From NCBI RefSeq assembly GCF_003067705.1, contig NZ_QANL01000002.1, positions 434,001 to 498,000 on the forward strand: DNA of 64,000 nucleotides. Reading direction: 5' to 3'. Of the stretch, positions 26,685 through 35,174 are shown piece after piece. This DNA is from Planctomonas deserti (lineage in GTDB: Bacteria > Actinomycetota > Actinomycetes > Actinomycetales > Microbacteriaceae). Both the position numbers and the translations under genes were made by a program. The notes under the pieces are model-generated. The model had not been told where the DNA came from. It did no database searches and worked only from the letters and a program-made list of their open reading frames with translations. Position 1 is the stretch's first letter. The number at the start of each line of letters is the position of its first letter.

Positions 26685-26972
26685 GTGATCTCCCTGCTCC
26701 CGTGTCCCCGCCGTAGGGTGGCGAAGGACGTAACGACTGTACCCGCTGATCGAAGGCACATTCCCTGCACCGGGGAAACGTCCCGGTTACTCTCTGAGAG
26801 AACGCGTTGTCGCCTCTCAGGCAGGTCCGCTATCTTCGAATGTCTTTGTTCGTTGCCATCCGGACCGAAAAGCCGAGCAGCCCGATGCGCTCGCCGCGGT
26901 CCGTGCAGCCTCCGTCTCGTGCATCCCCGCACGCGATTCGCGGTGGTCAGGCAACACGAGAGGAGTAAATCC

Positions 26973-28865
26973 GTGCGCTTCGTGTCCGCGATCGTCGCGT
27001 TCGTGGTCGCGGCCGTTCTGATCGGTCTGGGCATCGCCCAGCAGACCATCTTCGCCGCACCCGACAGCTTAACCGCCAGAGCCACCGTCTCGGGGGAGCC
27101 ACGCTTCGCCGTCGTCGACGGGAAGACGCTGAATAGCAACCCGGGCCTGCAGACGATGCGGGTCGAGGGGAGCGGCACCGTCTTCGCCGCGTACGCCCGC
27201 ACCGAGGACGTCGAGGCCTGGCTGGGGGACACCCCGTACGCGCGCCTCTCATTCTCCTCCGAGACGCGCGAGCTCTCGAGCCGTCTCGTCGAGCCCGAGG
27301 AGTCCGCGAGCGCGACTCCGGCGCCGGGGGAGACCGCCGCCGCGACCGACGCGCCGACCGCCGAGGCCACGCCCGACCCCGCCGCGACCGAGCCCGCCGA
27401 GCCCGCGGCCGAGCAGGCCGCGCCGAACCCCGCCGGGTCGGACCTGTGGCTGTCCGAGCGCACCGGCGAGGGCTCCCTGCGCATGGACACCCGCCTGCCC
27501 GACTCCGTGTCCGTGCTCCTCGCCTCGGACGGCACCGCCCCCGCCCCGACCGAGGTGTCGCTGACCTGGCCCGTCGAGAACCGCACGCCCTGGGTCGGTC
27601 CGCTCATCGTCGGTGGCATCCTGTTCGCCGTCCTGGGTCTCGTGCTCTACGTCCTCGCTCTGAACCACCTGCGGAAGACCCGCGGACCCCGTCGCAAGGG
27701 CGGCGACGGCGGGCTGCCCCGCGGCCGTTCCGGTCGTGCCGGCCGCACCGCCAGCCCGGTCGAGGCCGGAACGACGAAGCCCCGCCGGTCGGTGAGCCGC
27801 TCGATGACCGCCGCCGTGCCCATGATCCTGGTCCCCGGACTCCTGCTCACCGGCTGCTCCGCCGAGTCCTGGCCGGAGTTCCTGGGCGGCGCTCCCGCAC
27901 CCACCACGGCGCCGTCACCGCGGTCGACCCTCGAGGAGGCGATCGAGAACGAGGACGCGCCCAACCCGGTGGTGTCCGAGCGTCAGCTCGACGTCATCAT
28001 GACCCGCATCTCGGAGACGAGCACCCAGGCGGATGCCGCCATGGACGAGAGCCTGCTCCGCTCGCGCTTCTCCGGCCCCGCCATGGAGCAGCGTCTTGCG
28101 AACTACAGGATCCGCGCCAAGAAGGCGGACGAGCCCGTGCCCGTCGCCATCCCCGCCGACAGCACGATCCTCGCGCTCCCGCAGGCCACGGACACCTGGC
28201 CGCGGACCGTCTACACGATCGTGCAGAACGACGCCGTCGAGGGCGAGCCGACGCAGGCGCTCTTCCTCGTGCAGGAGACGCCGCGCGACAACTACACGGT
28301 GCGCTACGCGACGAACATCGTGACTTCGGAGCCGCTGCCGGAGGTCGCCCCCGCGGGCATCGGGGCCGCGCGGCTCGAGCCGGACGTCAAGCTGCTCACG
28401 ATGCAGCCCGCCGACGTCGCGACGGCCTACGCCGACATCCTCGCCAAGGGCGACGCGAGCGAGTTCGCCGAGGCCTTCCAGAAGGAGGGCGATACCGTGC
28501 GGGACCAGTTCGGCCCCGCCGTGCAGGACAAGGCGAAGGCGGACCTCGGCCCGACCGGTACCATCGAGTTCACCAAGCTGGCCGGTGGGGCCGAACCCAT
28601 CGCCCTGGCCACGATCGACGCCGGGGCCATCGTCGCGGTGAACATCAACGAGGTGGAGGTCACCAAGCCGACGGACCCGCGGGCCAGCCTCAAGGTCAAC
28701 GGAGGTGCCACGGCCGCCCTGCTCGGGCTCGCCGAGACGACGAAGGGTGTGCAGTCGGTGTACGACGACCAGGCCCTGTTCTACGTCCCGCCGGTGAACT
28801 CGGGCCAGAAGATCGTGCTCCTCGGCTTCGAACAGCAACTCGTCTCGGCAAAGGAACTCCCATGA
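26973..28865 (+). CDS. Envelope protein with two transmembrane helices and an internal lipobox
   Basis: A 630-residue protein I cannot name. It has an N-terminal membrane segment (about 4-22), an extracytoplasmic region with an Ala/Thr/Pro-rich stretch (about 110-150), a second helix (about 206-230), a basic Gly/Arg-rich loop, then a third hydrophobic segment ending in LLLTGCSAE with Cys295, a textbook lipobox. A mixed domain of 335 residues follows. The ATG at 27804 could start the lipoprotein part alone. GTG 26973 follows AGAGGAG. The stop overlaps the next gene (ATGA). Confidence 0.75.
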   Translation: MRFVSAIVAFVVAAVLIGLGIAQQTIFAAPDSLTARATVSGEPRFAVVDGKTLNSNPGLQTMRVEGSGTVFAAYARTEDVEAWLGDTPYARLSFSSETRELSSRLVEPEESASATPAPGETAAATDAPTAEATPDPAATEPAEPAAEQAAPNPAGSDLWLSERTGEGSLRMDTRLPDSVSVLLASDGTAPAPTEVSLTWPVENRTPWVGPLIVGGILFAVLGLVLYVLALNHLRKTRGPRRKGGDGGLPRGRSGRAGRTASPVEAGTTKPRRSVSRSMTAAVPMILVPGLLLTGCSAESWPEFLGGAPAPTTAPSPRSTLEEAIENEDAPNPVVSERQLDVIMTRISETSTQADAAMDESLLRSRFSGPAMEQRLANYRIRAKKADEPVPVAIPADSTILALPQATDTWPRTVYTIVQNDAVEGEPTQALFLVQETPRDNYTVRYATNIVTSEPLPEVAPAGIGAARLEPDVKLLTMQPADVATAYADILAKGDASEFAEAFQKEGDTVRDQFGPAVQDKAKADLGPTGTIEFTKLAGGAEPIALATIDAGAIVAVNINEVEVTKPTDPRASLKVNGGATAALLGLAETTKGVQSVYDDQALFYVPPVNSGQKIVLLGFEQQLVSAKELP

Positions 28866-29842
28866 GCTCGGTACCCCCTTCCATCGCCAACCTCCGCGGC
28901 GCCGTCGACCTCTCCTCGCTCGTGAATCGGCCGGCGCCCGGGGCCCCCGCGGGCCCCGGTGCCGCGGGCACTCCCGGCGCCTCCGCGCCCGGCGGCGCTT
29001 CCGGCGCGGCCGTCGAGGTGCCGAGCCTGGTGCTCGACGGCAGCGACGCCAACTTCAGCGCGATCCTCGACCTGTCGTCGACCGTGCCCGTGATCGTCGT
29101 CCTCTGGTCGCCGCGGTCACCCGCCAGCGAGCAGCTCACGGTCAGCGTCGGCTCGCTGGTCGGCGCCTACGAGGGTCGCCTCCTGCTGGTCCGTGTGGAC
29201 GTCGATCAGAACCCCCAGCTCGCCGCGGCCTTCCAGGCCCAGACCGTGCCGACGACGGCCGCAATCGTCGGCGGCCGCCCCGTGCCCCTCTTCACCGGAA
29301 CGGTGGACGAGGTGGAGATGCGGGACGTGTTCGACCAGGTGCTGCAGCTCGCCGCCCAGAGCGGGGTCGCAGGCACCGCGGCCGTCGCCGGTGGCGCAGC
29401 TCCGGCCGAGGAGCCCGCGGAGCCGCCGCTTCCCCCGCTGCACGCCGAGGCGTACGACGCCATCGAGCGCGGCGACTACGAGGCCGCCGCGCAGGCCTAC
29501 CGCACCGCGATCGCCCAGGACCCGCGCGACTCCATGGCCGTGGCGGGGCTGGCCCAGGTGAGCCTCCTCGCGCGCCTGCAGGGCAAGACCGCGGGGGAGA
29601 TCCGGGACGCCGCGGGCCTGAACCCGACCGACGTGCAGGCGCAGCTCGACGTCGCCGACCTCGACCTGTCCGGCGGGCACATCGACGACGCCTTCGACCG
29701 GCTGCTCGCGCTGTTCCCAACGTGCGACCAGGACGGCAAGAACCTCATCCGCACGCGCCTCGTCGAGTACTTCGAGGTCGTGGGCGCGACCGACCCGCGC
29801 GTGGTCGCCGCCCGCCGTCGCCTCACCGCGCTCCTCTACTGA
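28862..29842 (+). CDS. Thioredoxin-fold/TPR protein (CnoX/YbbN-like) without the CXXC motif
   Basis: A 326-residue cytosolic protein. A Gly/Ala/Pro-rich N-terminus is followed by a thioredoxin fold (about 55-165: VIVVLWSPRSPASEQL, then VDVDQNPQLAAAFQAQTVPT) and a C-terminal TPR-type helical domain (about 190-326). In YbbN/CnoX this layout is a chaperone that hands clients to other chaperones. The active-site CXXC is replaced by SPRSPA, so it cannot be a disulfide oxidoreductase. It is coupled to the preceding envelope-protein gene. Confidence 0.88.
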   Translation: MSSVPPSIANLRGAVDLSSLVNRPAPGAPAGPGAAGTPGASAPGGASGAAVEVPSLVLDGSDANFSAILDLSSTVPVIVVLWSPRSPASEQLTVSVGSLVGAYEGRLLLVRVDVDQNPQLAAAFQAQTVPTTAAIVGGRPVPLFTGTVDEVEMRDVFDQVLQLAAQSGVAGTAAVAGGAAPAEEPAEPPLPPLHAEAYDAIERGDYEAAAQAYRTAIAQDPRDSMAVAGLAQVSLLARLQGKTAGEIRDAAGLNPTDVQAQLDVADLDLSGGHIDDAFDRLLALFPTCDQDGKNLIRTRLVEYFEVVGATDPRVVAARRRLTALLY

Positions 29843-29939
29843 GCAGATCGGCTGGGAGCGATCGGTCAAGGGGATCGACTGAGCGGATCGGCTGAACCCC
29901 ATCCCAGCACCGTCCCGGTCTCGCGGACCGGGCCGGACA

Positions 29940-29981
29940 CGCGAAAGCCCGGGCAACGAACTCGTTGCCCGGGCTTTCGCG
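29940..29981. terminator. Bidirectional terminator, perfect 20-bp stem
   Basis: A perfect inverted repeat with a two-base loop lies between the convergent CnoX-like gene and glgB; arms read CGCGAAAGCCCGGGCAACGA and its exact complement. A/T-containing ends on both strands suit termination from either side. Confidence 0.85.
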
Positions 29982-29991
29982 TTTCGCGGTC

Positions 29992-32943
29992 CTACTCCTC
30001 GGGCGACGTGCCCTCGGCCTCGGCGCTCTTCGGCGCCGCGGCCTTCGATCGCGTCGTTCTCGTGCGAGCCGGCTTCTCGGCCGGGGCGTCCGTCGCGGCC
30101 GCGTCCACCGCGGTGCCGGCCGCGCTCTTCGCGCGGGAGGTCCTGGTGCGGGTGGGCTTGACCGGGGTCGCGTCCGCGGCGGTGGCGTTTGCGACGGCAT
30201 CCACCGGGGTCCCCGTTGCGCTCTTCGCGCGGGAGGTCCTGGTGCGGGTGGGCTTGACCGGGGTCGCCTCCGCCGCGGTGCCGTCCACGGGCGCCTCCGC
30301 GGCGGCACTCTTCGCGCGGGAGGTCCTGGTGCGGGTGGGCTTCGCCGGCGGAGTGTCCGCCGCGTCCGCCTCTGCGCCGTCTCCGGACGCACCGGCGACC
30401 GCGGCCCCGACCGCCGCGACGCCCACCGCCGCGGCGCCGACGACAGCCGCTCCGACCGCCGCCGCAGCGCCCTTGGCCGCGCTCTTCGCCCGCGGAGTGC
30501 GCGTGCGCTTGGGCTTCGCCTCGGGCGTCTCGGCCGACTCGGTCGGAGCCGTTGCCGCCGGTGCCGTCTCGCCTGCGGGGGTCTCGGCCGGGACCGTCTC
30601 CCCGTGGGCCTCGGCGGAGCGCTGCTCGGCCGCGGCCTGCGCCTCCGCGGCGTCGACGTCGACCGGGAGCTCGACAGGCGCCTCGACGGCGGCCGCGGCC
30701 TGCTCGGCGAGCAACGCGTCAGCTCGCTCGTCGCGGCGCAGCTTGAGCCAGAGTCCTGCGAGCGGGGGGAGGGTCAGCGTCGCGGACGCGGGGCGACCGG
30801 AGTACTCGCCCTCGACCGCCTCGACGGAGCCGAAGTTGCCGACGCCGGATCCGCCGTACGCCTCGGCGTCGGTGTTGACGATCTCGTCCCAGGTGCCGGC
30901 GAACGGCAGCCCGACCCGGTAGTCGCTCACCGGCTGGCCGCTGAAGTTGTGCAGGACGGCGATGGGGTTCCCGTCGCGGTCCCAGCGCAGGAACGACACG
31001 ACGTTGAGCTCGGAGCTGTCGTTCAGCCAGTCGAAGCCGCCGGCCTCGTTGTCGCGCTGCCACAGCGGCGGGTTCTCCACGTAGGCGCGGTTCAGGTGCC
31101 CGACGAGGCTGTGGATGCCGCGGTGCACCGGCTGGTCGAGGATCCACCAGTCGAGGCCGCGCTCCTCGCTCCACTCGGACGGCTGCGCGAACTCCTGACC
31201 CATGAACAGGAGCTGCTTGCCGGGGTGAGCCCACATGAACGACAGGTAGGCGCGCAGGTTCGCGAGCTTCTGCCAGTGGTCGCCCGGCATCTTGCCGAAC
31301 AGCGATCCCTTGCCGTGCACGACCTCGTCGTGGCTGATCGGCAGCAGGAAGTTCTCGCTGTTCGCGTAGACGAAGCTGAAGGTGATTTCGCCGTGGTGGT
31401 ACGACCGGTACATCGGGTCGGTCTGCATGTACTGCAGGCTGTCGTGCATCCAGCCCATGTTCCACTTGAGGCCGAAGCCGAGGCCGTCCCCGCTGGTGGG
31501 GCGCGTGACGCCGGGCCAGCTCGTGGACTCCTCGGCGATCATGACGACGCCGGGGAACGTCTTGTAGACGGTCGCGTTGACCTCCTGCAGCAGGCCGATG
31601 GCCTCGAGGTTCTCGCGTCCGCCGAACCGGTTGGGCAGCCACTGGCCGTCCTCGCGGGAGTAGTCGAGGTAGAGCATGGAGGCGACGGCGTCGACCCGGA
31701 GGCCGTCGACGTGGAACTCCTCCATCCAGTACAGCGCGTTCGCGACCAGGAAGTTGCGCACCTGGGAGTGCCCGAAGTCGAAGACCAGGGTGCCCCAGTC
31801 CATCTGCTCGCCGCGCCGGGGGTCGGTGTGCTCGTACAGCGGCTGGCCGTCGAACTTGGCGAGCGCCCACTCGTCCTTGGGGAAGTGCGCGGGCACCCAG
31901 TCCACGAGCACGCCGATGCCGGCCTGGTGCAGTCGGTCGATGAGGTACTTGAGGTCGTTCGGGTGCCCGAAGCGCGAGGTGGGCGCGTAGTACGAGGTGA
32001 CCTGGTAGCCCCAGGATCCGCCGAAGGGGTGCTCGGCGAGCGGCAGGAACTCCACGTGGGTGTAGCCGAGCTCGGTGAGGTAGGGGATCAGCTCGTCGGC
32101 GAGCTCGCGGTAGCCCAGCCCGGGGCGCCACGAACCGGCGTGCATCTCGTAGACGCTCATGGGGGAGTTGTGCGGGTCGCGCTCGGCGCGAGCGGTGAGC
32201 CAGTCGCCGTCGCCCCACTCGTAGTGCGACTCGCCGATCACCGACGCGGTGCGCGGCGGCACCTCGGTGAACCGGGCCATGGGGTCCGCCTTGCGGACCC
32301 AGTCGCCGGCCTGGGTGAGGATGTCGAACTTGTAGGTGCCGGAGTCGAGCCCGGGCACGAAGAGCTCCCACACGCCGTTGGAGTCGAGGCGGCGCATGGT
32401 GTGCTGCACGCCGTCCCAGCCGTTGAAGTCGCCGACGACGCGGACGGCCCGCGCGTGCGGGGCCCAGACGGCGAACGCGGTGCCGCGGGTCGCGCGGTTG
32501 ACGCCCCAGTGCTCGCGCACGTGCGCGCCGAGGACGTGCCAGAGGCGCTCGTGCCGGCCCTCCCCGAAGAGGAAGGAGTCGACCTCGCCGAAGCTCGGCA
32601 GGTAGCGGTAGGGGTCGTCCGTCGTCCAGGTGCCGCCGTCGTCGTAGCTCGCCTCGAGCACGTAGTCCTGCAGCCCCTCGGTGTGCCAGCCCTGCCAGAC
32701 GCCGTGCGCGAGGTGGGCGAGGTCGACCCGGACGCCGGTGTCGAGTACGGCGACCACCTGCCGGGCGAGGGGCCGGAACGCGCGCACCACGACGAGGTCG
32801 CCGCTGCCGCCCTCCTCGTGCACGGGGTGCTGGCCGAGCACGGAGTGCGGGCCGGTGTGCAGACCCGATGCGACGGCGACGAGCGCCTCGTCCGGGATAT
32901 CGGGCAGGGTGGGCGCGTTGTCGTCCTGAGTGGTGCTCGCCAT
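29992..32943 (-). CDS. glgB: 1,4-alpha-glucan branching enzyme with a histone-H1-like C-terminal extension
   Basis: Forms alpha-1,6 branches in glycogen. Of 983 residues, about 1-740 are a normal GH13 branching enzyme: N-terminal beta-sandwich modules, the CBM48 ([11 protein letters not shown]), the catalytic region with [13 protein letters not shown] (nucleophile Asp), MIAEES (acid/base Glu) and [14 protein letters not shown]. The final 240 or so residues are extra: an Ala/Glu-rich linker, then five copies of a basic unit like [13 protein letters not shown] separated by Ala/Val-rich spacers. The ATG follows AAGGAG inside the end of glgE, four bases away, so the two are one operon. Confidence 0.95.
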   Translation of the reverse strand: MASTTQDDNAPTLPDIPDEALVAVASGLHTGPHSVLGQHPVHEEGGSGDLVVVRAFRPLARQVVAVLDTGVRVDLAHLAHGVWQGWHTEGLQDYVLEASYDDGGTWTTDDPYRYLPSFGEVDSFLFGEGRHERLWHVLGAHVREHWGVNRATRGTAFAVWAPHARAVRVVGDFNGWDGVQHTMRRLDSNGVWELFVPGLDSGTYKFDILTQAGDWVRKADPMARFTEVPPRTASVIGESHYEWGDGDWLTARAERDPHNSPMSVYEMHAGSWRPGLGYRELADELIPYLTELGYTHVEFLPLAEHPFGGSWGYQVTSYYAPTSRFGHPNDLKYLIDRLHQAGIGVLVDWVPAHFPKDEWALAKFDGQPLYEHTDPRRGEQMDWGTLVFDFGHSQVRNFLVANALYWMEEFHVDGLRVDAVASMLYLDYSREDGQWLPNRFGGRENLEAIGLLQEVNATVYKTFPGVVMIAEESTSWPGVTRPTSGDGLGFGLKWNMGWMHDSLQYMQTDPMYRSYHHGEITFSFVYANSENFLLPISHDEVVHGKGSLFGKMPGDHWQKLANLRAYLSFMWAHPGKQLLFMGQEFAQPSEWSEERGLDWWILDQPVHRGIHSLVGHLNRAYVENPPLWQRDNEAGGFDWLNDSSELNVVSFLRWDRDGNPIAVLHNFSGQPVSDYRVGLPFAGTWDEIVNTDAEAYGGSGVGNFGSVEAVEGEYSGRPASATLTLPPLAGLWLKLRRDERADALLAEQAAAAVEAPVELPVDVDAAEAQAAAEQRSAEAHGETVPAETPAGETAPAATAPTESAETPEAKPKRTRTPRAKSAAKGAAAAVGAAVVGAAAVGVAAVGAAVAGASGDGAEADAADTPPAKPTRTRTSRAKSAAAEAPVDGTAAEATPVKPTRTRTSRAKSATGTPVDAVANATAADATPVKPTRTRTSRAKSAAGTAVDAAATDAPAEKPARTRTTRSKAAAPKSAEAEGTSPEE
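30047..30515 (-). repeat. Repeats encoding the basic GlgB tail
   Basis: Five copies of a unit encoding KPxRTRTxRxKSA. Two of them (30121-30170 and 30218-30266) are nearly identical at DNA level over about 50 bases, a third (30305-30342) is close, and the outer two are diverged. This suggests recent duplication within the gene. Confidence 0.8.
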
Positions 32944-32947
32944 GGGC

Positions 32948-35065
32948 TTAGTTGGCTCCTTCGTCGGTCTGGGGGTCGCGCAGCACGCGCAGGATGTGCA
33001 CGGGCTCGACGAATGCGTCGAGTCGCACGAAGTTGGCCGTCGACCAGTTCCACGTGTTGCCGGTGATCAGGTCCTCGACGCCGAACACGGAGTCGGCCGT
33101 CATGCCGAACTTCGTCGGGTCGAGGTACACGGTCGTCTCGCGCGCGGAGTGCGGGTCGAGGTTGGCGACGACGATGATGGTGTCGTCGACGCCCTCGGGC
33201 GTGAAGATCCCCTCGAGGTGCTTCGTGAACACCAGGATGGAGTCGTCGTCGCTCCAGTGGATCTCGGTGTTGCGCAGTTGACGCAGGGCCGGGTGCGCGC
33301 GGCGGATCTCGTTGAGCCGGGTGATGTACGGGGTGATCGTTGCGCCGAGCGACTCGAGCTTGTCCCAGTCCCGGGGCCGGTACTGGTACTTCTCGTTGTC
33401 GATGTTCTCCTCGGCGCCGGGCCGGGCGACGTTCTCGATCAGCTCGTAGCCGGAGTAGATGCCCCACGTCGGGGAGCCGGTCGCCGCGATGGCGGCGCGG
33501 ATCTTGTACGCCGGCCGCCCGCCGAACTGGAGGTACGGCGTGAGGATGTCGTGCGTGTTCGCGAAGAAGTTCGGGTGCAGGTAGTCGCTGGTCTCGTGCG
33601 AGACCTCCCAGAGGTAGTCCTCGAGCTCCTGCTTCGTGTTGCGCCAGGTGAAGTAGGTGTACGACTGCTGGAACCCGATCTTCGCGAGGGTGCGCATCAT
33701 CGCCGGGCGCGTGAACGCCTCGCTCAGGAAGATGACGTCCGGGTCGTCCGTCATGATCTGGTGGATGAGGCGCTCCCAGAAGACGAGCGGCTTGGTGTGC
33801 GGGTTGTCGACGCGGAAGATCTTGACGCCGAGGTCGAGCCAGCGGCGCATGACGCGCAGCATCTCGCGGTACGAGCCCTCGGGGTCGTTGTCGAAGTTCA
33901 GCGGGTAGATGTCCTGGTACTTCTTCGGCGGGTTCTCGGCGTAGGCGATCGATCCGTCCGGGAGCGTCGTGAAGAACTCGGGGTGCGTCGTGACCCAGGG
34001 GTGGTCGGGGGAGGCCTGCAACGCGATGTCGATCGCGAGCTCCATGCCGTGCTGCTTCACCTGCCGCACGAAGTAGGTGAAGTCCGCCTCGGTGCCGAGC
34101 TCCGGGTGGATGGAGTCGTGACCGCCGTCCGCGGAGCCGATGCCGTAGGGCGATCCCGGGTCGTTGGGGCCGGCGGTGAGCGTGTTGTTCGGGCCCTTGC
34201 GGTTCGTCGTGCCGATCGGGTGCACCGGCGGGATGTAGACGACGTCGAAGCCCATGTCGCGGATCGCGGGGAGCCGCGTCACGGCCGTGCGGAACGTGCC
34301 GCTCGTCCACGAGCCGTCCTCGTGCTGCACGGCGCCCTCGGAGCGGGGGAAGAACTCGTACCAGCCGCCGTAGCCGCTGCGCTCGCGCTCCACGACGATG
34401 CTGCGGGAGTCGGAGACGGTGGTGAGGCTGCGCAGCGGGTTGCGGTGCAGCTCGTCGATTACGCGGGGGTCGGTGGCCGCGGCGAACCGCTCCTCGACGC
34501 TGGACGACGTCTTCACCAGGCGCGCGCGGGCGTCCTTGAGCAGGCGGACGGCGGTTCGCGCCCGGCCCGGCTCGTCCACGGCGCGCTGCAGCAGCTGCTC
34601 GCCGAGCGCGAGCATGACCTCGACGTCGATGCCGGCGGGCACCTTGATCTCCGCGTTGTGCAGCCAGGTGCCGAAGTCGTCGGCCCACGCCTCGATGCGG
34701 TACGTCCAGAGGCCCTGGGTGTTCAGCTGGGCGCGCACGGCGTAGCGGTCCTGTCCCGGGTGGGCGGTGTCGACGTGCATGCGGTGGCGCGTGTCGCGGC
34801 CCTTGGGGTTCGTGAGGAGGAGGTCGACGCCGATGAGGTCGTGCCCCTCGCGGAACACCGTGGCGCCGAACGGCACGACGTCGGTCACGTACGAGGTGAC
34901 CGGCCATAGGTTGTCCTCGATCTGCGGGCGGAGCGAGAGGATGGGAATCCGACCGATCACGGGCTGGTAGTCCTCGAGGACCCGTTCCTTCGGTGCCCTG
35001 GTGCGGGGCTTGGTGCTCGTCTTCGTCTCGTCGCTTCCCGACCGGGTCTTCGCTGTTTCTGCCAC
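32948..35065 (-). CDS. glgE: Alpha-1,4-glucan:maltose-1-phosphate maltosyltransferase
   Basis: Transfers maltose from maltose-1-phosphate to growing alpha-glucan; the central enzyme of the actinobacterial GlgE pathway. The 705 residues include the GlgE N-terminal domain ([20 protein letters not shown]), the barrel with [19 protein letters not shown], nucleophile Asp in [17 protein letters not shown], and Glu in FLSEAFTRP. The GTG 35065 matches the family; TACGGT lies six bases before it and suggests a leaderless mRNA. It is followed by glgB in the same operon and diverges from glgP. Confidence 0.95.
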   Translation of the reverse strand: MAETAKTRSGSDETKTSTKPRTRAPKERVLEDYQPVIGRIPILSLRPQIEDNLWPVTSYVTDVVPFGATVFREGHDLIGVDLLLTNPKGRDTRHRMHVDTAHPGQDRYAVRAQLNTQGLWTYRIEAWADDFGTWLHNAEIKVPAGIDVEVMLALGEQLLQRAVDEPGRARTAVRLLKDARARLVKTSSSVEERFAAATDPRVIDELHRNPLRSLTTVSDSRSIVVERERSGYGGWYEFFPRSEGAVQHEDGSWTSGTFRTAVTRLPAIRDMGFDVVYIPPVHPIGTTNRKGPNNTLTAGPNDPGSPYGIGSADGGHDSIHPELGTEADFTYFVRQVKQHGMELAIDIALQASPDHPWVTTHPEFFTTLPDGSIAYAENPPKKYQDIYPLNFDNDPEGSYREMLRVMRRWLDLGVKIFRVDNPHTKPLVFWERLIHQIMTDDPDVIFLSEAFTRPAMMRTLAKIGFQQSYTYFTWRNTKQELEDYLWEVSHETSDYLHPNFFANTHDILTPYLQFGGRPAYKIRAAIAATGSPTWGIYSGYELIENVARPGAEENIDNEKYQYRPRDWDKLESLGATITPYITRLNEIRRAHPALRQLRNTEIHWSDDDSILVFTKHLEGIFTPEGVDDTIIVVANLDPHSARETTVYLDPTKFGMTADSVFGVEDLITGNTWNWSTANFVRLDAFVEPVHILRVLRDPQTDEGAN

Positions 35066-35071
35066 CTTTTG

Positions 35072-35077
35072 ACCGTA
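35072..35077 (-). promoter_or_regulatory. Leaderless -10 element (TACGGT) for glgE-glgB
   Basis: TACGGT, six bases, then GTG on the minus strand. It lies in the 109-base gap that must also hold the divergent glgP promoter. Confidence 0.45.
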
Positions 35078-35174
35078 CCGAGAATTGGGGGGAATGTCGC
35101 GCTGGGCGAAGGCGGGCGCATCTCCTAGGCTGGCGCTCGTGCCGGGCGACGCCGGCACCGCCAAGGAGGCAGCA

